A stretch of DNA of 56,567 bases from Bacillota bacterium (GCA_021820965.1 JAKACZ010000032.1:1-56567), one strand, 5' to 3'. Numbered from the stretch's first letter, positions 46,511 to 54,770 are shown. Numbers and translations: made by a program. Notes: a model not told the origin generated them from the letters alone.

Positions 46511-47450
46511 CCCCAATCGCCCCCAGCCCCGTGGTTTCTCGCATCTCCAACTCATCGGTGACACATAGACCCGAAAGACCCATCTCCTCAATAAACGGAA
46601 GCGCGCGGTCCGGCCCCAACAAAAACGCCGCAGTGGCAACAACATCAGCCATCATCGCCTGTGGGCCAACGACGGTGCAGCTGATTAGTCCTTGGGCGGG
46701 TTCGCCCGTACGGGCATTAAGCAAATGATGAATCTGGGGGTGCTTGGGGCTTTGTCGCTTATAGCTTCCCGAAGTGCAAACCGCCTTATTTGTCACTTTG
46801 ATGCGCCCCAATAAGCTACGCGCATCCAGCGGATTTTCTATTCCGACCTGCCACAACCCTCCGTGCGGATCCACGCCCGACACATAGATGTCTCCACCGG
46901 CGTCGATCGCGAATCCTTCCCAGCCATTTAACTCGCGCGCCGCCAAATCAACCGCCAGCCCCTTGGCGATGGCGCCTAAATCCAACCCCATTGGCTTTTC
47001 CAGGCGCACCTGAAGATCTTCGTCAACCAGCGTAATGTCACGAAAACTGACGCTTTGGCTGTCGAGAAAGTCGGAGTCAACTGTGTCCCCGGTTAAGTAG
47101 TGGCGGTTGAATCCTAATTCTTCGAGACGCCGACCAACGGTCGGATCGAACGCGCCGTCGGTCATGGACGCCACTTCGACTGCAACCTTCAAGGCATGGA
47201 ACAACATCGGCGGAACGGAGGTCAATACACCCGCGCTACGACTCAATCGACGAAGAGCGCTACCTTCGTCAAACCGGGTCAATGTCTCTTCCACGGAACG
47301 CATGGCTTGAATGGCACGGTCAATCGCGTCACGCATACGGTGGGCGCCACCCTCACCCACAACTCGAATCGTGACAACCGTACCCATTAATAAAAATGAC
47401 TCGGCAAAACTTGTGCGGCGACGATGTGGCAACGGTATGTGAATTGTCAC
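46503..47450 (-). CDS. apbE: FAD:protein FMN transferase (ApbE)
   Basis: About 315 residues from GTG 47450, with GAGGG 7 bp upstream and the previous stop overlapping. Family motifs are FLLMGTVVTIRVVGEGG, LDLGAIAKGLAVDLAA, GFAIDAGGDIYVSG, TSGSYKR, HHLLNARTGEPAQG and ADVVATAAFLLG. It covalently attaches FMN to Ser/Thr of SGAT-type motifs on secreted proteins. The FMN-binding protein directly upstream carries such a motif and is the likely substrate. Confidence 0.9.
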   Translation of the reverse strand: MTIHIPLPHRRRTSFAESFLLMGTVVTIRVVGEGGAHRMRDAIDRAIQAMRSVEETLTRFDEGSALRRLSRSAGVLTSVPPMLFHALKVAVEVASMTDGAFDPTVGRRLEELGFNRHYLTGDTVDSDFLDSQSVSFRDITLVDEDLQVRLEKPMGLDLGAIAKGLAVDLAARELNGWEGFAIDAGGDIYVSGVDPHGGLWQVGIENPLDARSLLGRIKVTNKAVCTSGSYKRQSPKHPQIHHLLNARTGEPAQGLISCTVVGPQAMMADVVATAAFLLGPDRALPFIEEMGLSGLCVTDELEMRETTGLGAIGDE

Positions 47451-47451
47451 T

Positions 47452-47958
47452 TCACGCCCTCGCCCTTTGTAGCGCGTAATAGACTGCTTCCGCGAAATTG
47501 TAGCTGCTGGCCGTTGCGCCACTGACCGCGTACACCCGATAGGTTTGCATTTTCACGAACTCCTGGTTCATTTGCGGATCGACATAGGACTGCGGATAAT
47601 GCATGTTGTAGCTGGTAATCTTCACCGCAGCGATTTTCCCCCGTGAAATCGTGACTGCCACTGATAAGTCCCCATATACGTTGGAACCTGAGCCGGTGTA
47701 AGTCCCATCTTTGTACTTCACTTGAGTCGATCCACCGGACGAGGGGCTCGTCGGCGATGTTTTCTTCCCACTTGCAGGCGCGTTTGTATTGGCATTAGGA
47801 TTCGACGTGGAACGGCTGGCCGCCTTAGTCCCCGTTACCGAGCCGGCGCTCCCGGCGGCCTGGGCACTGGGCTCGGTATAAACGTAGGCTCCCGCATAGA
47901 CGGCGGCGACCGCTGCTGTACATAATATCAATAACTTCGTATGGGGTGTGGCAGGCAA
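47452..47958 (-). CDS. Extracytoplasmic FMN-binding domain protein
   Basis: About 168 residues from TTG 47958 behind GGAGGAG; the open frame further upstream is the cupin relic and not part of it. An N-terminal hydrophobic anchor (LLILCTAAVAAVYAGAYVYT) is followed by a Ser/Thr/Pro-rich linker. The FMN_bind domain reads YGDLSVAVTISRGKIAAVKI, then QMNQEFVKMQTYRVYAVSGA with TASS. The SGAT motif is the flavinylation site used by ApbE. First gene of the three-gene electron-transfer module. Confidence 0.82.
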   Translation of the reverse strand: MPATPHTKLLILCTAAVAAVYAGAYVYTEPSAQAAGSAGSVTGTKAASRSTSNPNANTNAPASGKKTSPTSPSSGGSTQVKYKDGTYTGSGSNVYGDLSVAVTISRGKIAAVKITSYNMHYPQSYVDPQMNQEFVKMQTYRVYAVSGATASSYNFAEAVYYALQRARA

Positions 47959-48039
47959 GGGTGTTCTCCTCCTACGATCAAGGATACTCGGAGGGTAACA
48001 AGTGAATATGACAAATGCATGACGGTGGACAAAAGTGTC

Positions 48040-48449
48040 CGACGGGAAGGACGGTATTCGCTTAGAGGATTCATTATCCTGGCCTGAGTAATCGATGGAC
48101 TCAATATTGGCCTGAATTACAATGCAAAAGAGGTCCTCCTCAGAGTGATTGCGCCATGCCCGTTTCCCTTGGGGCAAGACGCGTACAATTGCACCTGGTC
48201 TGACCTCAACCGGTTTACCCCGGGGCAAGAGGTGCCTTTTGTACACCAACATCGCCTTCATGAGGAGATGTACATTTTTATTCGCGGACGCGGCCAATTT
48301 CAGGTTGATGGCGAGAGCTTTGACGAGACTTCCATACCGGAAAAACCGAGCGCCTTTCCGATAAAAAGCTTCTCATCCAGTGCTTCCATAGGTCCGGCTT
48401 CGCCCACCGCGTAATTCTTGCCCTGGCGAATATTGGTCACAGATGCCAT
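48040..48449 (-). pseudogene. Cupin gene destroyed by an internal inversion
   Basis: The minus strand from ATG 48449 (AGGTGGG upstream) reads SVTNIRQGKNYAVGEAGPME and later GKALGFSGMEVS. The centre of the protein, LNRFTPGQEVPFVHQHRLHE followed by EMYIFIRGRGQFQVDGESFD (the cupin His-box), is on the plus strand at about 48205-48324. The end, VRPGAIVRVLPQGKRAWRNH followed by SEEDLFCIVIQAN, is back on the minus strand. Re-inverting the middle ~120 bp restores GMEVS-LNRFTPG and GESFD-VRPGAIV in one frame. A small metal-binding cupin was therefore broken by a local inversion. Confidence 0.78.
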
Positions 48450-49053
48450 GATATTCCCACCTTTCCATTGTAGCGCGCATCCCACAATTTGGCACAGACG
48501 GGCCATGAACAGAAAACTTAGCACCGCTCGCCGAAGTACAACAAAGGCGACCCACTGTGCAGCTGATGCCCAAAAATTCGCGGAACCAAGAACGGTGACA
48601 GAGCGAGCTCTCTTAAAAAAGCGTTCCCTGGACAGGTAAACACCATACACAAGCTGTGCAAGTGATTGACCCAACCTTCGCAGGCGGAAGTAGATAATAT
48701 CGCAAGTTTATAGCGTCGAAAAATACCATCAACCCGCGATTCAAGCTCGGGTTCCCTTGAACAGGTGTAACTTCAGCAGTCTGGAGAGCAAACGCAGTCC
48801 GAACACTTCATCACACATTGCCACAATAGTGTTCCGATTGAGAGATTGTCCATATCAGTGCGGCGGGTGTTCTGTCATAATATTTTATCTGCACTGAAAC
48901 GTGAAAAACCAATCTGGCAACGGTTTCGGGAATCAGTCAAACTGCGAACTTGAGTTATTGAAACCCATGCCGAACCAGCGGAGACCGTACGCTCCAGGCG
49001 ACATTGATGCTTAATCCACCTATATGCTATATTAAGTATCTGTAAGGTAGGAT
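48450..49053. other. Intergenic before tRNA-Thr, no gene seen
   Basis: No frame with coding character on either strand. The minus-strand frame 48875-49219 runs through the tRNA and is a shadow. The AT-rich segment 49015-49050 probably contains the tRNA promoter. Confidence 0.35.
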
Positions 49054-49129
49054 GCTGGCGTAGCTCAATCGGTAGAGCAGCTGATTTGTAATCAGCAGGT
49101 TGTCCGTTCAAGTCGGATCGCCAGCTCCA
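49054..49129 (+). tRNA. tRNA-Thr(TGT)
   Basis: Acceptor GCTGGCG/CGCCAGC, D-arm AGCTCAATCGGTAGAGC, anticodon arm CTGAT-TTGTA-ATCAG region with anticodon TGT, T-arm GTTCAAGTC, and encoded CCA. The plasmid-like gene set begins right after it, so it may be an integration site. Confidence 0.93.
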
Positions 49130-49143
49130 GCAAAATTTGAGGC

Positions 49144-49167
49144 CCCGCAAGCGATTGCGGGTTTTTT
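49144..49167 (+). terminator. Intrinsic terminator after tRNA-Thr
   Basis: CCCGCAA-gcga-TTGCGGG followed by TTTTTT: a perfect 7-bp stem with U-run. Confidence 0.9.
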
Positions 49168-49250
49168 CTTTCCCGCGCAATGCTCTCAAAACGCCCACCA
49201 TCCACACTACCATCCACACGAACGGAGATAACGTCTGCTAACGACCGCAC

Positions 49251-49595
49251 CTACGGACTATTGCGGACACAGAAAACCGACTCGGGGGTCGGAATCGGGG
49301 TGGTATACTCGGCCGTGTCCTCCGCGCTGGACGCTGACTGGCCGGTCCGGTGGATCTCGACCCGCCCGACCAATGTTGGCTGACTCTGCCGCTGGCGGGC
49401 AGCTGCCAGCAGTACCGCACGCGCCCAGTTGGCAATGGCGCTGTCCGCTGCATCGGCGGCCGCTTGAATGGCCGCAAATTCTTCATCGGTGAGGCGGATC
49501 AAAATTTGCTTGTCCCGTTTCACGGTCCCGGTCCGGCCCGGACGGGCGCCGGACGCCCGTGGGTTAGTAGCGTGGGGTAGCTGCACTTTGGGCAT
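49251..49595 (-). CDS. RHH-type DNA-binding / mobilisation-like protein
   Basis: A 114-residue protein, ATG 49595 behind AAGGAGAGG. After a basic N-terminal tail it reads KRDKQILIRLTDEEFAAIQA, then DSAIANWARAVLLAAARQ, the strand-helix-helix pattern of MobC/ribbon-helix-helix proteins that bind oriT or operators. Its C-terminus is low-complexity. It is divergent from the HTH gene at 49792. It could be a relaxosome accessory factor or a plasmid regulator. Confidence 0.6.
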   Translation of the reverse strand: MPKVQLPHATNPRASGARPGRTGTVKRDKQILIRLTDEEFAAIQAAADAADSAIANWARAVLLAAARQRQSQPTLVGRVEIHRTGQSASSAEDTAEYTTPIPTPESVFCVRNSP

Positions 49596-49791
49596 TGGTC
49601 TGTCCTCTCCTTAAAAAATTTGTTAGTTCCCTCTTGACAATTCTAGCATGCATCGGGTATACATAGAAGTGCAGGATATCTTTCGTGCGCAACTTTCTTT
49701 GCGCTTGACGCGAAAGGGGGTGTGTAGCGGGAAAACGGACTAACAGGAAATATAGCCTCCTGTGCTGTGAACGTCAAGGAGGAGCATCATC

Positions 49792-50088
49792 ATGACAGCA
49801 GAGGCTTTGTGGGACGCGATAAACCGGGAGACTGGACGGTCGGCAACCGTAAGCGTGCAGGAATTCGCGGAGATTGTAGGCATTAGCAAAATCTCAGCGC
49901 ATCGGCAGGTAGCGCGGGGAGATATCGCGACACTCAAGCTCCCGGGGCTGGTGACACGGAGAATTCCCGTGAGCGAAGTGTTCCGGGTGTTTGGAGTAGA
50001 AATGAGAATGGGAACGGCAGATAGCGCTGCCGCCCCCGGCGAAACTCAGGATACTGTTGTTGCATCGCCGATCGAGGTGACACCATGA
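49792..50088 (+). CDS. Excisionase-like HTH protein
   Basis: 98 residues with a perfect AAGGAGGAG site before ATG 49792. The core VSVQEFAEIVGISKISAHRQ, then VARGDIATLKLPGLVTRRIP, matches MerR/Xis-type small winged helices that read a DNA site and then bind an arginine-rich wing. Such proteins direct excision or regulate replication genes. It is the first gene of a plus-strand operon of plasmid-like genes. Confidence 0.6.
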   Translation: MTAEALWDAINRETGRSATVSVQEFAEIVGISKISAHRQVARGDIATLKLPGLVTRRIPVSEVFRVFGVEMRMGTADSAAAPGETQDTVVASPIEVTP

Positions 50089-50318
50089 TAACATCCGTAC
50101 CAACAATCGGTCAAAATGCAGCAGTCGGGGGAATTCTCCCCCGGCTGGACCGGGCGGCGAGAATCGGACCAATCCACGACACGGTGCAATATTTCGAACG
50201 GCATAGTGGCGCGGATTATGAAGCGTTGGCGTTGGGGTTGTTAATGGAGCTTGGTGCCTATCTCGGGCAGAAAACGTGGGTTCCAATTCCGGCACCGGAA
50301 CGGCAGTACACCAAGTAG
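50085..50318 (+). CDS. Hypothetical protein, plasmid-like operon
   Basis: 77 residues. The start overlaps the previous stop (ATGA), so translation is coupled. The sequence (PRLDRAARIGPIHDTVQYFE, ADYEALALGLLMELGAYLGQ) is helical and unrecognised. It immediately precedes the decayed primase/ATPase frame, so a role in element replication is a guess. Confidence 0.5.
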   Translation: MITSVPTIGQNAAVGGILPRLDRAARIGPIHDTVQYFERHSGADYEALALGLLMELGAYLGQKTWVPIPAPERQYTK

Positions 50319-50940
50319 TTCGGGGTGGTAGTGGGGCCTAGCAGCGGGGGCAAGGAGCAGGTGATTCGCTGGCCGTTAGAGTTGCTAAGCCGCCTCGACC
50401 CACAATGGGCGGAGGACCGCGTGTTATGGGGCATCAGTAGCGGAGAAGGGCTGATCGAGGCCATACAAAGCATTGATGGCGAGCGGGATAAGCGTGGTGA
50501 GCTCGGGCAAGCGCTGGTGGCATTGGGTGAGATAGGGCAGTTGATGGCGCAGCTAAAACGTGAAGGATCAGCGACATTACCCATACTACTGCGGGCCTAG
50601 GACGATGATGGGCGCTTGCAGGTGAGATCGAAACGCACCTACGGGCCGGCATTGCGTGGCTAGATTATCACGCTGAAGTGGTCGCGATGCTGTTAGGCAG
50701 CACGTTAAGGCACCGACGCCGCCGACACGCTCGCGCAGTACTTTTCGGACCATCCGGACGCCCGTATGAGCCGGAGTGAAATCAGCGCTGAGGTGTTCCA
50801 GCGGCACTGTCGAGCGGACGAGCTGACGATCGCGATCAAGAGCTGCCTGGAGACTGGAAAGGTGCAACAAACGACTGAGGCCCGTCGGGGCCGCGGTGGC
50901 ACTATACGGGCCGTCACCATGTATGAGGGAGGGCAGTAAT
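50319..50940 (+). pseudogene. Replication ATPase/primase (DUF3987-like), decayed
   Basis: The first frame reads VVGPSSGGKEQVIRWPLELL, then RVLWGISSGEGLIEAIQS, the pattern of plasmid/phage DUF3987 ATPases (G-P-T-x-GG-RKG--W and SGLSSGEGLI). It later carries EIGQLMAQLKREGSATLPIL-LRA, then a TAG at 50598 where relatives have Trp (RAWDDG). Beyond it the reading continues DDDGRLQVRSKRTYGPAL, another frame AWLDYHAEVVAMLLGS, then DTLAQYFSDHPDARMSRSEI to a stop at 50938. Several shifts and deletions are present; it is non-functional. Confidence 0.6.
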
Positions 50941-51216
50941 ATGGGAGCGCTCAAGCACCTGCTGGACGCTCCCACGACGCCCACCCCGATTCCGGCCCCC
51001 GAGTCGGCCCGCGTAGAGCGGGCCCGTCGGGAGGGTGGAACGCGGGTTTGGGAGGTCGTGGAAGAGCGACCGATTACCGGCGAGGCGGACTGGAAAGAGC
51101 TGTTGCAAGAGATTGGACAGCGCATCGATGCCACCACGGCCTACCGGGCACGGTGGGTCGATCGAGGTGGGGGTACGAGGAGAAGCGCACACTTTCCGGT
51201 GTGGCAAAGGCCGTAG
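50941..51216 (+). CDS. Hypothetical protein, plasmid-like operon
   Basis: 91 residues from ATG 50941 with GGGAGGG upstream, 2 bp after the decayed ATPase stop. It begins GALKHLLDAPTTPTPIPAPE and has VWEVVEERPITGEADWKELL. Not recognised. It precedes the repeat array at 51251, so it may be a replication accessory gene. Confidence 0.45.
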   Translation: MGALKHLLDAPTTPTPIPAPESARVERARREGGTRVWEVVEERPITGEADWKELLQEIGQRIDATTAYRARWVDRGGGTRRSAHFPVWQRP

Positions 51217-51250
51217 TCATGACGGCCTTTTTCTCCGTGGGGCGCGAATC

Positions 51251-51656
51251 TGCGAAATTTCGCAACCCGTGCGAAACGAACTGCGAAAGGCATAGCCCTT
51301 ACCCCGTAACGGTTTGGGCCTATCTTTCGCAGATTTCGCATCTTTCGCAGGGGTTGGCCAACTCTATGACACTAGACGAACAGAAGGCACAGGCCGTGTG
51401 ATCCTGAGGTGGCAGATCGGATCGATAAAAATCGATAAACATGTATCGCGAGAAAAAACGTTGATAGGTTTGTCCTATATAAGTTCACGACTATAAAAAA
51501 GTAAGTTTAGATCTTATATGTAACCATGCTAAGCCCGTGGGGGCGGTGGTTTATCGTGACTCTCTGCGAAATCTGCGAAATGAAGGCTGAAACGTAAGCC
51601 TAGAGTGGGTTATGCGGTTCGCACCATCTTTCGCACAGGCTGTGAAATCTCGCAAT
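51251..51656. repeat. Iteron-like TGCGAAA/TTTCGCA array with AT-rich core (candidate origin)
   Basis: The heptamer TGCGAAA occurs in both orientations at 51251-51264 (as the palindrome TGCGAAATTTCGCA), 51270, 51282, 51325, 51334, 51343, 51565, 51574 and 51629. Near matches lie at 51617 and 51648. The triplet 51325-51349 and the pair 51565-51580 are spaced exactly 9 bp. Between the clusters lies an AT-rich stretch (51415-51530) containing the tandem ATCGATAAA. This arrangement resembles an iteron-type replication origin with a DNA-unwinding region, beside plasmid-like genes. No replication initiator gene is visible nearby. Confidence 0.65.
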
Positions 51657-51791
51657 GCCAAGTGTCGCCCCCTTTTTCATTGTAGGCGGTTTTCGACCGC
51701 ACCACGGATCAATGGATCACCTTCCATTAACGCGCCGCCGTCCCTCCCGGAGGCCAACAGTTCTTTCACTCGTGATGGAAGGAGTTCCGTG

Positions 51792-52142
51792 TTACTGCTT
51801 GTTTTGGGGAGCCTGATACGGGGCTCCGAGGTCCCACGCATGCCGAACCTGTTCCCACTCTTGCTGGGAGATCCAATCGGGCCAATCGGCATCGGCCTCG
51901 GCTAGTTCAGCGTAGGATGGCAATGAGCCCCCAGGGCCCAACCACTTGAATCCCCACAGAACCGAATGGTGGGATATTTCCGACTCCAGCCGATAGAACC
52001 CCGCGAGTGCGTCCACAGGTATGGCTTCGACGGGTTCTGGACTGGCTTGCCGGTTGTAAATATGCACCAGTTGGTCGTGCGGCCACGCCTCGATATGAAT
52101 CAATCCGTTCGGTCGATGATCACGCGCCGTAGAGAGACCCAC
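51792..52142 (-). CDS. Hypothetical protein paired with toxin-like gene
   Basis: 116 residues from GTG 52142 with GGAGG 8 bp upstream. It is acidic, rich in Trp and His (IHIEAWPHDQLVHIYNRQAS, SEISHHSVLWGFKWLGPGGS). It starts 4 bp after the upstream gene's stop, so the two form an operon. An acidic partner after a small nuclease-like protein is the layout of an antitoxin or immunity protein; that is inference only. Confidence 0.5.
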   Translation of the reverse strand: MGLSTARDHRPNGLIHIEAWPHDQLVHIYNRQASPEPVEAIPVDALAGFYRLESEISHHSVLWGFKWLGPGGSLPSYAELAEADADWPDWISQQEWEQVRHAWDLGAPYQAPQNKQ

Positions 52143-52145
52143 GAT

Positions 52146-52490
52146 CTATCCTCCTTCATGCGATACCTGATATCGCCCCGAAAGTTTGCTAGTCAGAAAA
52201 CCGGTTCTTACCGTCCACGGAGTCGTTTGGGTATTAACCACAATGACCAATATTTTTACCGTCTTCCCAACCACGGCCGACCGGATGTATTTCATTGTGT
52301 GATCGGAAACATCCCAGAAGGTTACCTCTGCCGTTTCGATCACCCATTGCCACTGCTCAGGTGTTAAGTGCCCTGGTACATTTATATGCTGACTCCACGA
52401 GGAAGGTGTCAGCGCGACCGGGCGACCCCAGCGATCATACGTCTTCCAAATAAAGGGTTCCCCAATGACCGCTAAGGTAGACACGCCCAA
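52146..52490 (-). CDS. Putative small RNase-like toxin
   Basis: 114 residues; start TTG 52490 or GTG 52484, with GAGGT upstream. The text DRWGRPVALTPSSWSQHINV, then GHLTPEQWQWVIETAEVTFW, SDHTMKYIRSAV and KILVIVVNTQTTPWTVRTGF follow the pattern of barnase/EndoU/RelE-like (PBECR/DUF4258-type) toxins: a W-xxI-xxxH helix, an arginine-containing hairpin and a VVV strand, then a terminal V-T-x-F. It is the first gene of a pair with 51792-52142. Confidence 0.4.
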   Translation of the reverse strand: MGVSTLAVIGEPFIWKTYDRWGRPVALTPSSWSQHINVPGHLTPEQWQWVIETAEVTFWDVSDHTMKYIRSAVVGKTVKILVIVVNTQTTPWTVRTGFLTSKLSGRYQVSHEGG

Positions 52491-53256
52491 AAACCTCGTT
52501 TCATCCTAGAATATCGATATCTATTCCCGATCATACTGCATTAACGGCAATTTTCTACGGTTGGTCGCGCCATCGGCTAGTCGGAGGACCAACCCCAGCA
52601 CCAGCGCTCCATATTCATCTCGTGTTCACGTGCTTTAACAACTCCGCCAGCCCCCTGATGGCCCCGTCGGCCAACGCTAGGAGCAGGGGCAGTAATTCAG
52701 TCCACTCCCGAGAATCCATCCGGCGGCGCACTCAAAGAGGTCATCTGTGGTCACTAGTCTTGACATCGCGTCGCCTTGGTCGGTGGCTTGTGGCCGGTCG
52801 CCCCTCGTCCATTCGATATCGCGGATGGCCTGGCGATATTGGGCCGGATCGAAGATCTCGCGAATGACGCCCCTGGTGTCGGGTGGCAAACACTCCGCCA
52901 TGGCCTCGGCCCACGCTGCGTAGTCACGATGTCCGATCCACTAGCCCCAGCTCCGAAAATCGCCCCCCCCTCTTTCCCAGCCAAAAACCGGCTGGGTCTC
53001 CATTCTCCCCCCATGTGTCGGGGAAGAAAGTCGGGGAAGAAAGTCAGGATAAGGGGATCACGCCCCACCGGCTGGGACCGGTCGGGCTACACGCACGCGG
53101 CAAAGCCGCGTGGTACAAGCGTTGGACCGTCACGGCCCCTAGCGGGAGTTTCCTAGTTAGCGTGCCGCCTATCGCCCGCCCTTTTTCTTCTATCGAGGGC
53201 CTAGTTGGGGCCTATCCGACCCCCGCCCATTTGTTTCACAAAAGGAGATGATTTGC
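52491..53256. other. Mostly non-coding, one protein fragment
   Basis: On the minus strand 52677-52937 reads WIGHRDYAAWAEAMAECLPP, then DTRGVIREIFDPAQYRQAIR and ending VTTDDLFECAAGWILGSG. A TAG stands just upstream at about 52940, so it is probably the 3' end of a truncated gene, unrecognised. The region 52960-53080 is repetitive (GGGGAAGAAAGTC repeated twice in tandem at ~53020-53045). No other gene is visible. Confidence 0.4.
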
Positions 53257-53700
53257 ATGTCCGCGCCCAAGTCGGTACCAATGCAACGTGTCAAAATTTG
53301 GCTCCCGGACGACGTTTACCAAGCCTTGAAAGCCAAGTCTGAGCGAGACGGCACCAGCCAATCCGAGATCGCCCGCCATTTGGGCGAAGATGTAGCCGGG
53401 CAAAGTGCCCCGTGGCTGGCCGACATGATCGATGCGGTACTCGCCAAGTATTTCCAAGGCTTTCCGCAGGTCTTGGATCGGCTGGTCGTGGCTGCCTACG
53501 AACAGCGCAGTTGGTCGCAGTCGGAGCTGGTGAAATTGATCGAGCTCACCGGCGATAAAGATCCACGGAGCCAAGATACCCGCGTAGCAAAAACGGCGGA
53601 TCAAATCACCGCCTATGCCCGCCGGCAAGCGGACGACTTCTTCCAGCGCTTAGGCCAGCCGGAAGAGATGATCGAACCGCCGGAGCCCGACGACGCCTAA
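53257..53700 (+). CDS. RHH-type plasmid protein (CopG/MobC-like)
   Basis: 147 residues from ATG 53257 with AAAGGAG 9 bp upstream. The N-terminal SVPMQRVKIWLPDDVYQALK, then SERDGTSQSEIARHLGEDV, is a ribbon-helix-helix domain. The C-terminal two thirds are helical and acidic at the end (EEMIEPPEPDDA), as in plasmid partition or mobilisation adaptors. It probably binds a nearby operator, for example the inverted repeat at 53813-53846. Confidence 0.65.
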   Translation: MSAPKSVPMQRVKIWLPDDVYQALKAKSERDGTSQSEIARHLGEDVAGQSAPWLADMIDAVLAKYFQGFPQVLDRLVVAAYEQRSWSQSELVKLIELTGDKDPRSQDTRVAKTADQITAYARRQADDFFQRLGQPEEMIEPPEPDDA

Positions 53701-53728
53701 CCCACACCCCAATCCTCGTGATGACCAG

Positions 53729-53846
53729 GTGTACCGAAAAACGGGGGTCCAGTTCCGCCAATAGCCGATGAGGCCCCATGCGGGTTTGGACCTCCTATTC
53801 TTTTGCGCCCAGGTGTACCGCAAAAGAAACTCGTTGGGCGGTACAC
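53729..53846. repeat. GTGTACCG repeats with an inverted copy
   Basis: CCAGGTGTACCG followed by A-rich sequence occurs at 53725-53736 and 53809-53820 as direct repeats. The inverse CGGTACAC lies at 53839-53846, 18 bp after the second copy. It sits right after the RHH gene and may be its operator or a resolution/partition site. Confidence 0.45.
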
Positions 53847-53962
53847 GGACGGGGACGAATTTTCCCAGAATAGACAGGAATCGGTGAATCGGATGGCGAA
53901 TGGTTCTCCCTGTAGGAGCGAATCGACCAGAGCGATGAGGGGGGAGTCACACGGATCCCGAA

Positions 53963-54256
53963 TTGAAAGGCTATTTGGATGGCATGCGTCAGGATTTAAC
54001 CCAGCAAATCGTGGAGTCGCGCCAGCACGCCGAGCAGCTGAATCGCGAAACACGTCAGCATGCGGAGCAACTGAATCGCGAGACGCGCATCCTCGTGGAA
54101 GATCTTCACCATCAGATCCAATTGGTAGCCGAAGGCGTGACGACCGTTAACGAGAAACTAGACCGGTTCCATGACGAGGTGGAGGCGAAAATCCTCGGGA
54201 TCGACAGCCGTGTCATGCGACTCGAAGCCCAACGCAGGTCAGGTTCCGACGTCTAA
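53963..54256 (+). CDS. Small coiled-coil protein with internal repeat
   Basis: 97 residues, strongly helical. An 11-residue unit, RQHAEQLNRET, is present twice in a row, followed by a heptad pattern (VNEKLDRFHDEVEAKILGID). The frame opens after a stop and its only early start is TTG 53963, with a poorly placed GGGGGGAG. The true start may be this TTG or a later Met. Function unknown. Similar short coiled-coil proteins occur on plasmids and phages. Confidence 0.45.
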   Translation: MKGYLDGMRQDLTQQIVESRQHAEQLNRETRQHAEQLNRETRILVEDLHHQIQLVAEGVTTVNEKLDRFHDEVEAKILGIDSRVMRLEAQRRSGSDV

Positions 54257-54553
54257 TATGGTTCGCCCCGAAGAGGCTGGCACCCCATCGGGCCGTGCCT
54301 GATCAGGTCCGCCACGGCACCGTCGCACGATGCAGCGACCAGGCCGAGCGGGGTCGGATGGTAGTCAGGTCAAGCACCCTTCCGTGAACACCAAAAGAGA
54401 GTACGGACAGGACTCACCGGCCCATGCCAGGTGACCATGATCGCGTTCACCCCGGCAGGATTTTTCTCACGCCATCGCGAACCCTTCTCATGGTGATGCC
54501 AACCCGGGTGTAGCTTATTATTGTGAGTATATATCTACCAATCGTGGTAATGT
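54257..54553. other. Intergenic, no gene seen
   Basis: The spacer between the coiled-coil gene and the TnpB remnant. No recognisable RNA, repeat or terminator. Confidence 0.3.
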
Positions 54554-54748
54554 ATGGGTGTTTTGCACCGCAATGGAGAATATCTCCTCGAACGTGAACC
54601 TTTCCTCGACAGCGGAACCCCTCTTGGCACGGTCATCGTGTATCGCCTCGAAGAAAACATATGTTGCACTGGACGGCATCAAGGATTCTTGTTACGGTAA
54701 AATGGGGGGCGTTGGATACGCCACCACATTTTCGCAGGTGAAGAATCC

Positions 54749-54770
54749 CGCAGGCGCGGTCGCGCCTGCG
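54749..54770. repeat. REP-like palindrome c
   Basis: CGCAGGCGCG-GT-CGCGCCTGCG, a 22-bp palindrome with core GGCGCG/CGCGCC similar to the two at ~8.95 and ~9.33 kb. It lies at the 5' end of the TnpB-like frame. Confidence 0.55.

Noticed and set aside
48875..49219. 114-residue minus-strand frame
   Set aside because: It runs antisense through tRNA-Thr and its terminator.
51325..51349. Three 9-bp tandem units considered as a CRISPR fragment
   Set aside because: Units are contiguous without spacers; they fit iterons, not CRISPR.
54554..54700. 48-residue plus-strand frame (MGVLHRNGEYLLEREPFLDS) before the TnpB remnant
   Set aside because: It looks protein-like at first but lacks a ribosome site and any recognised family. 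It may be part of the decayed element.
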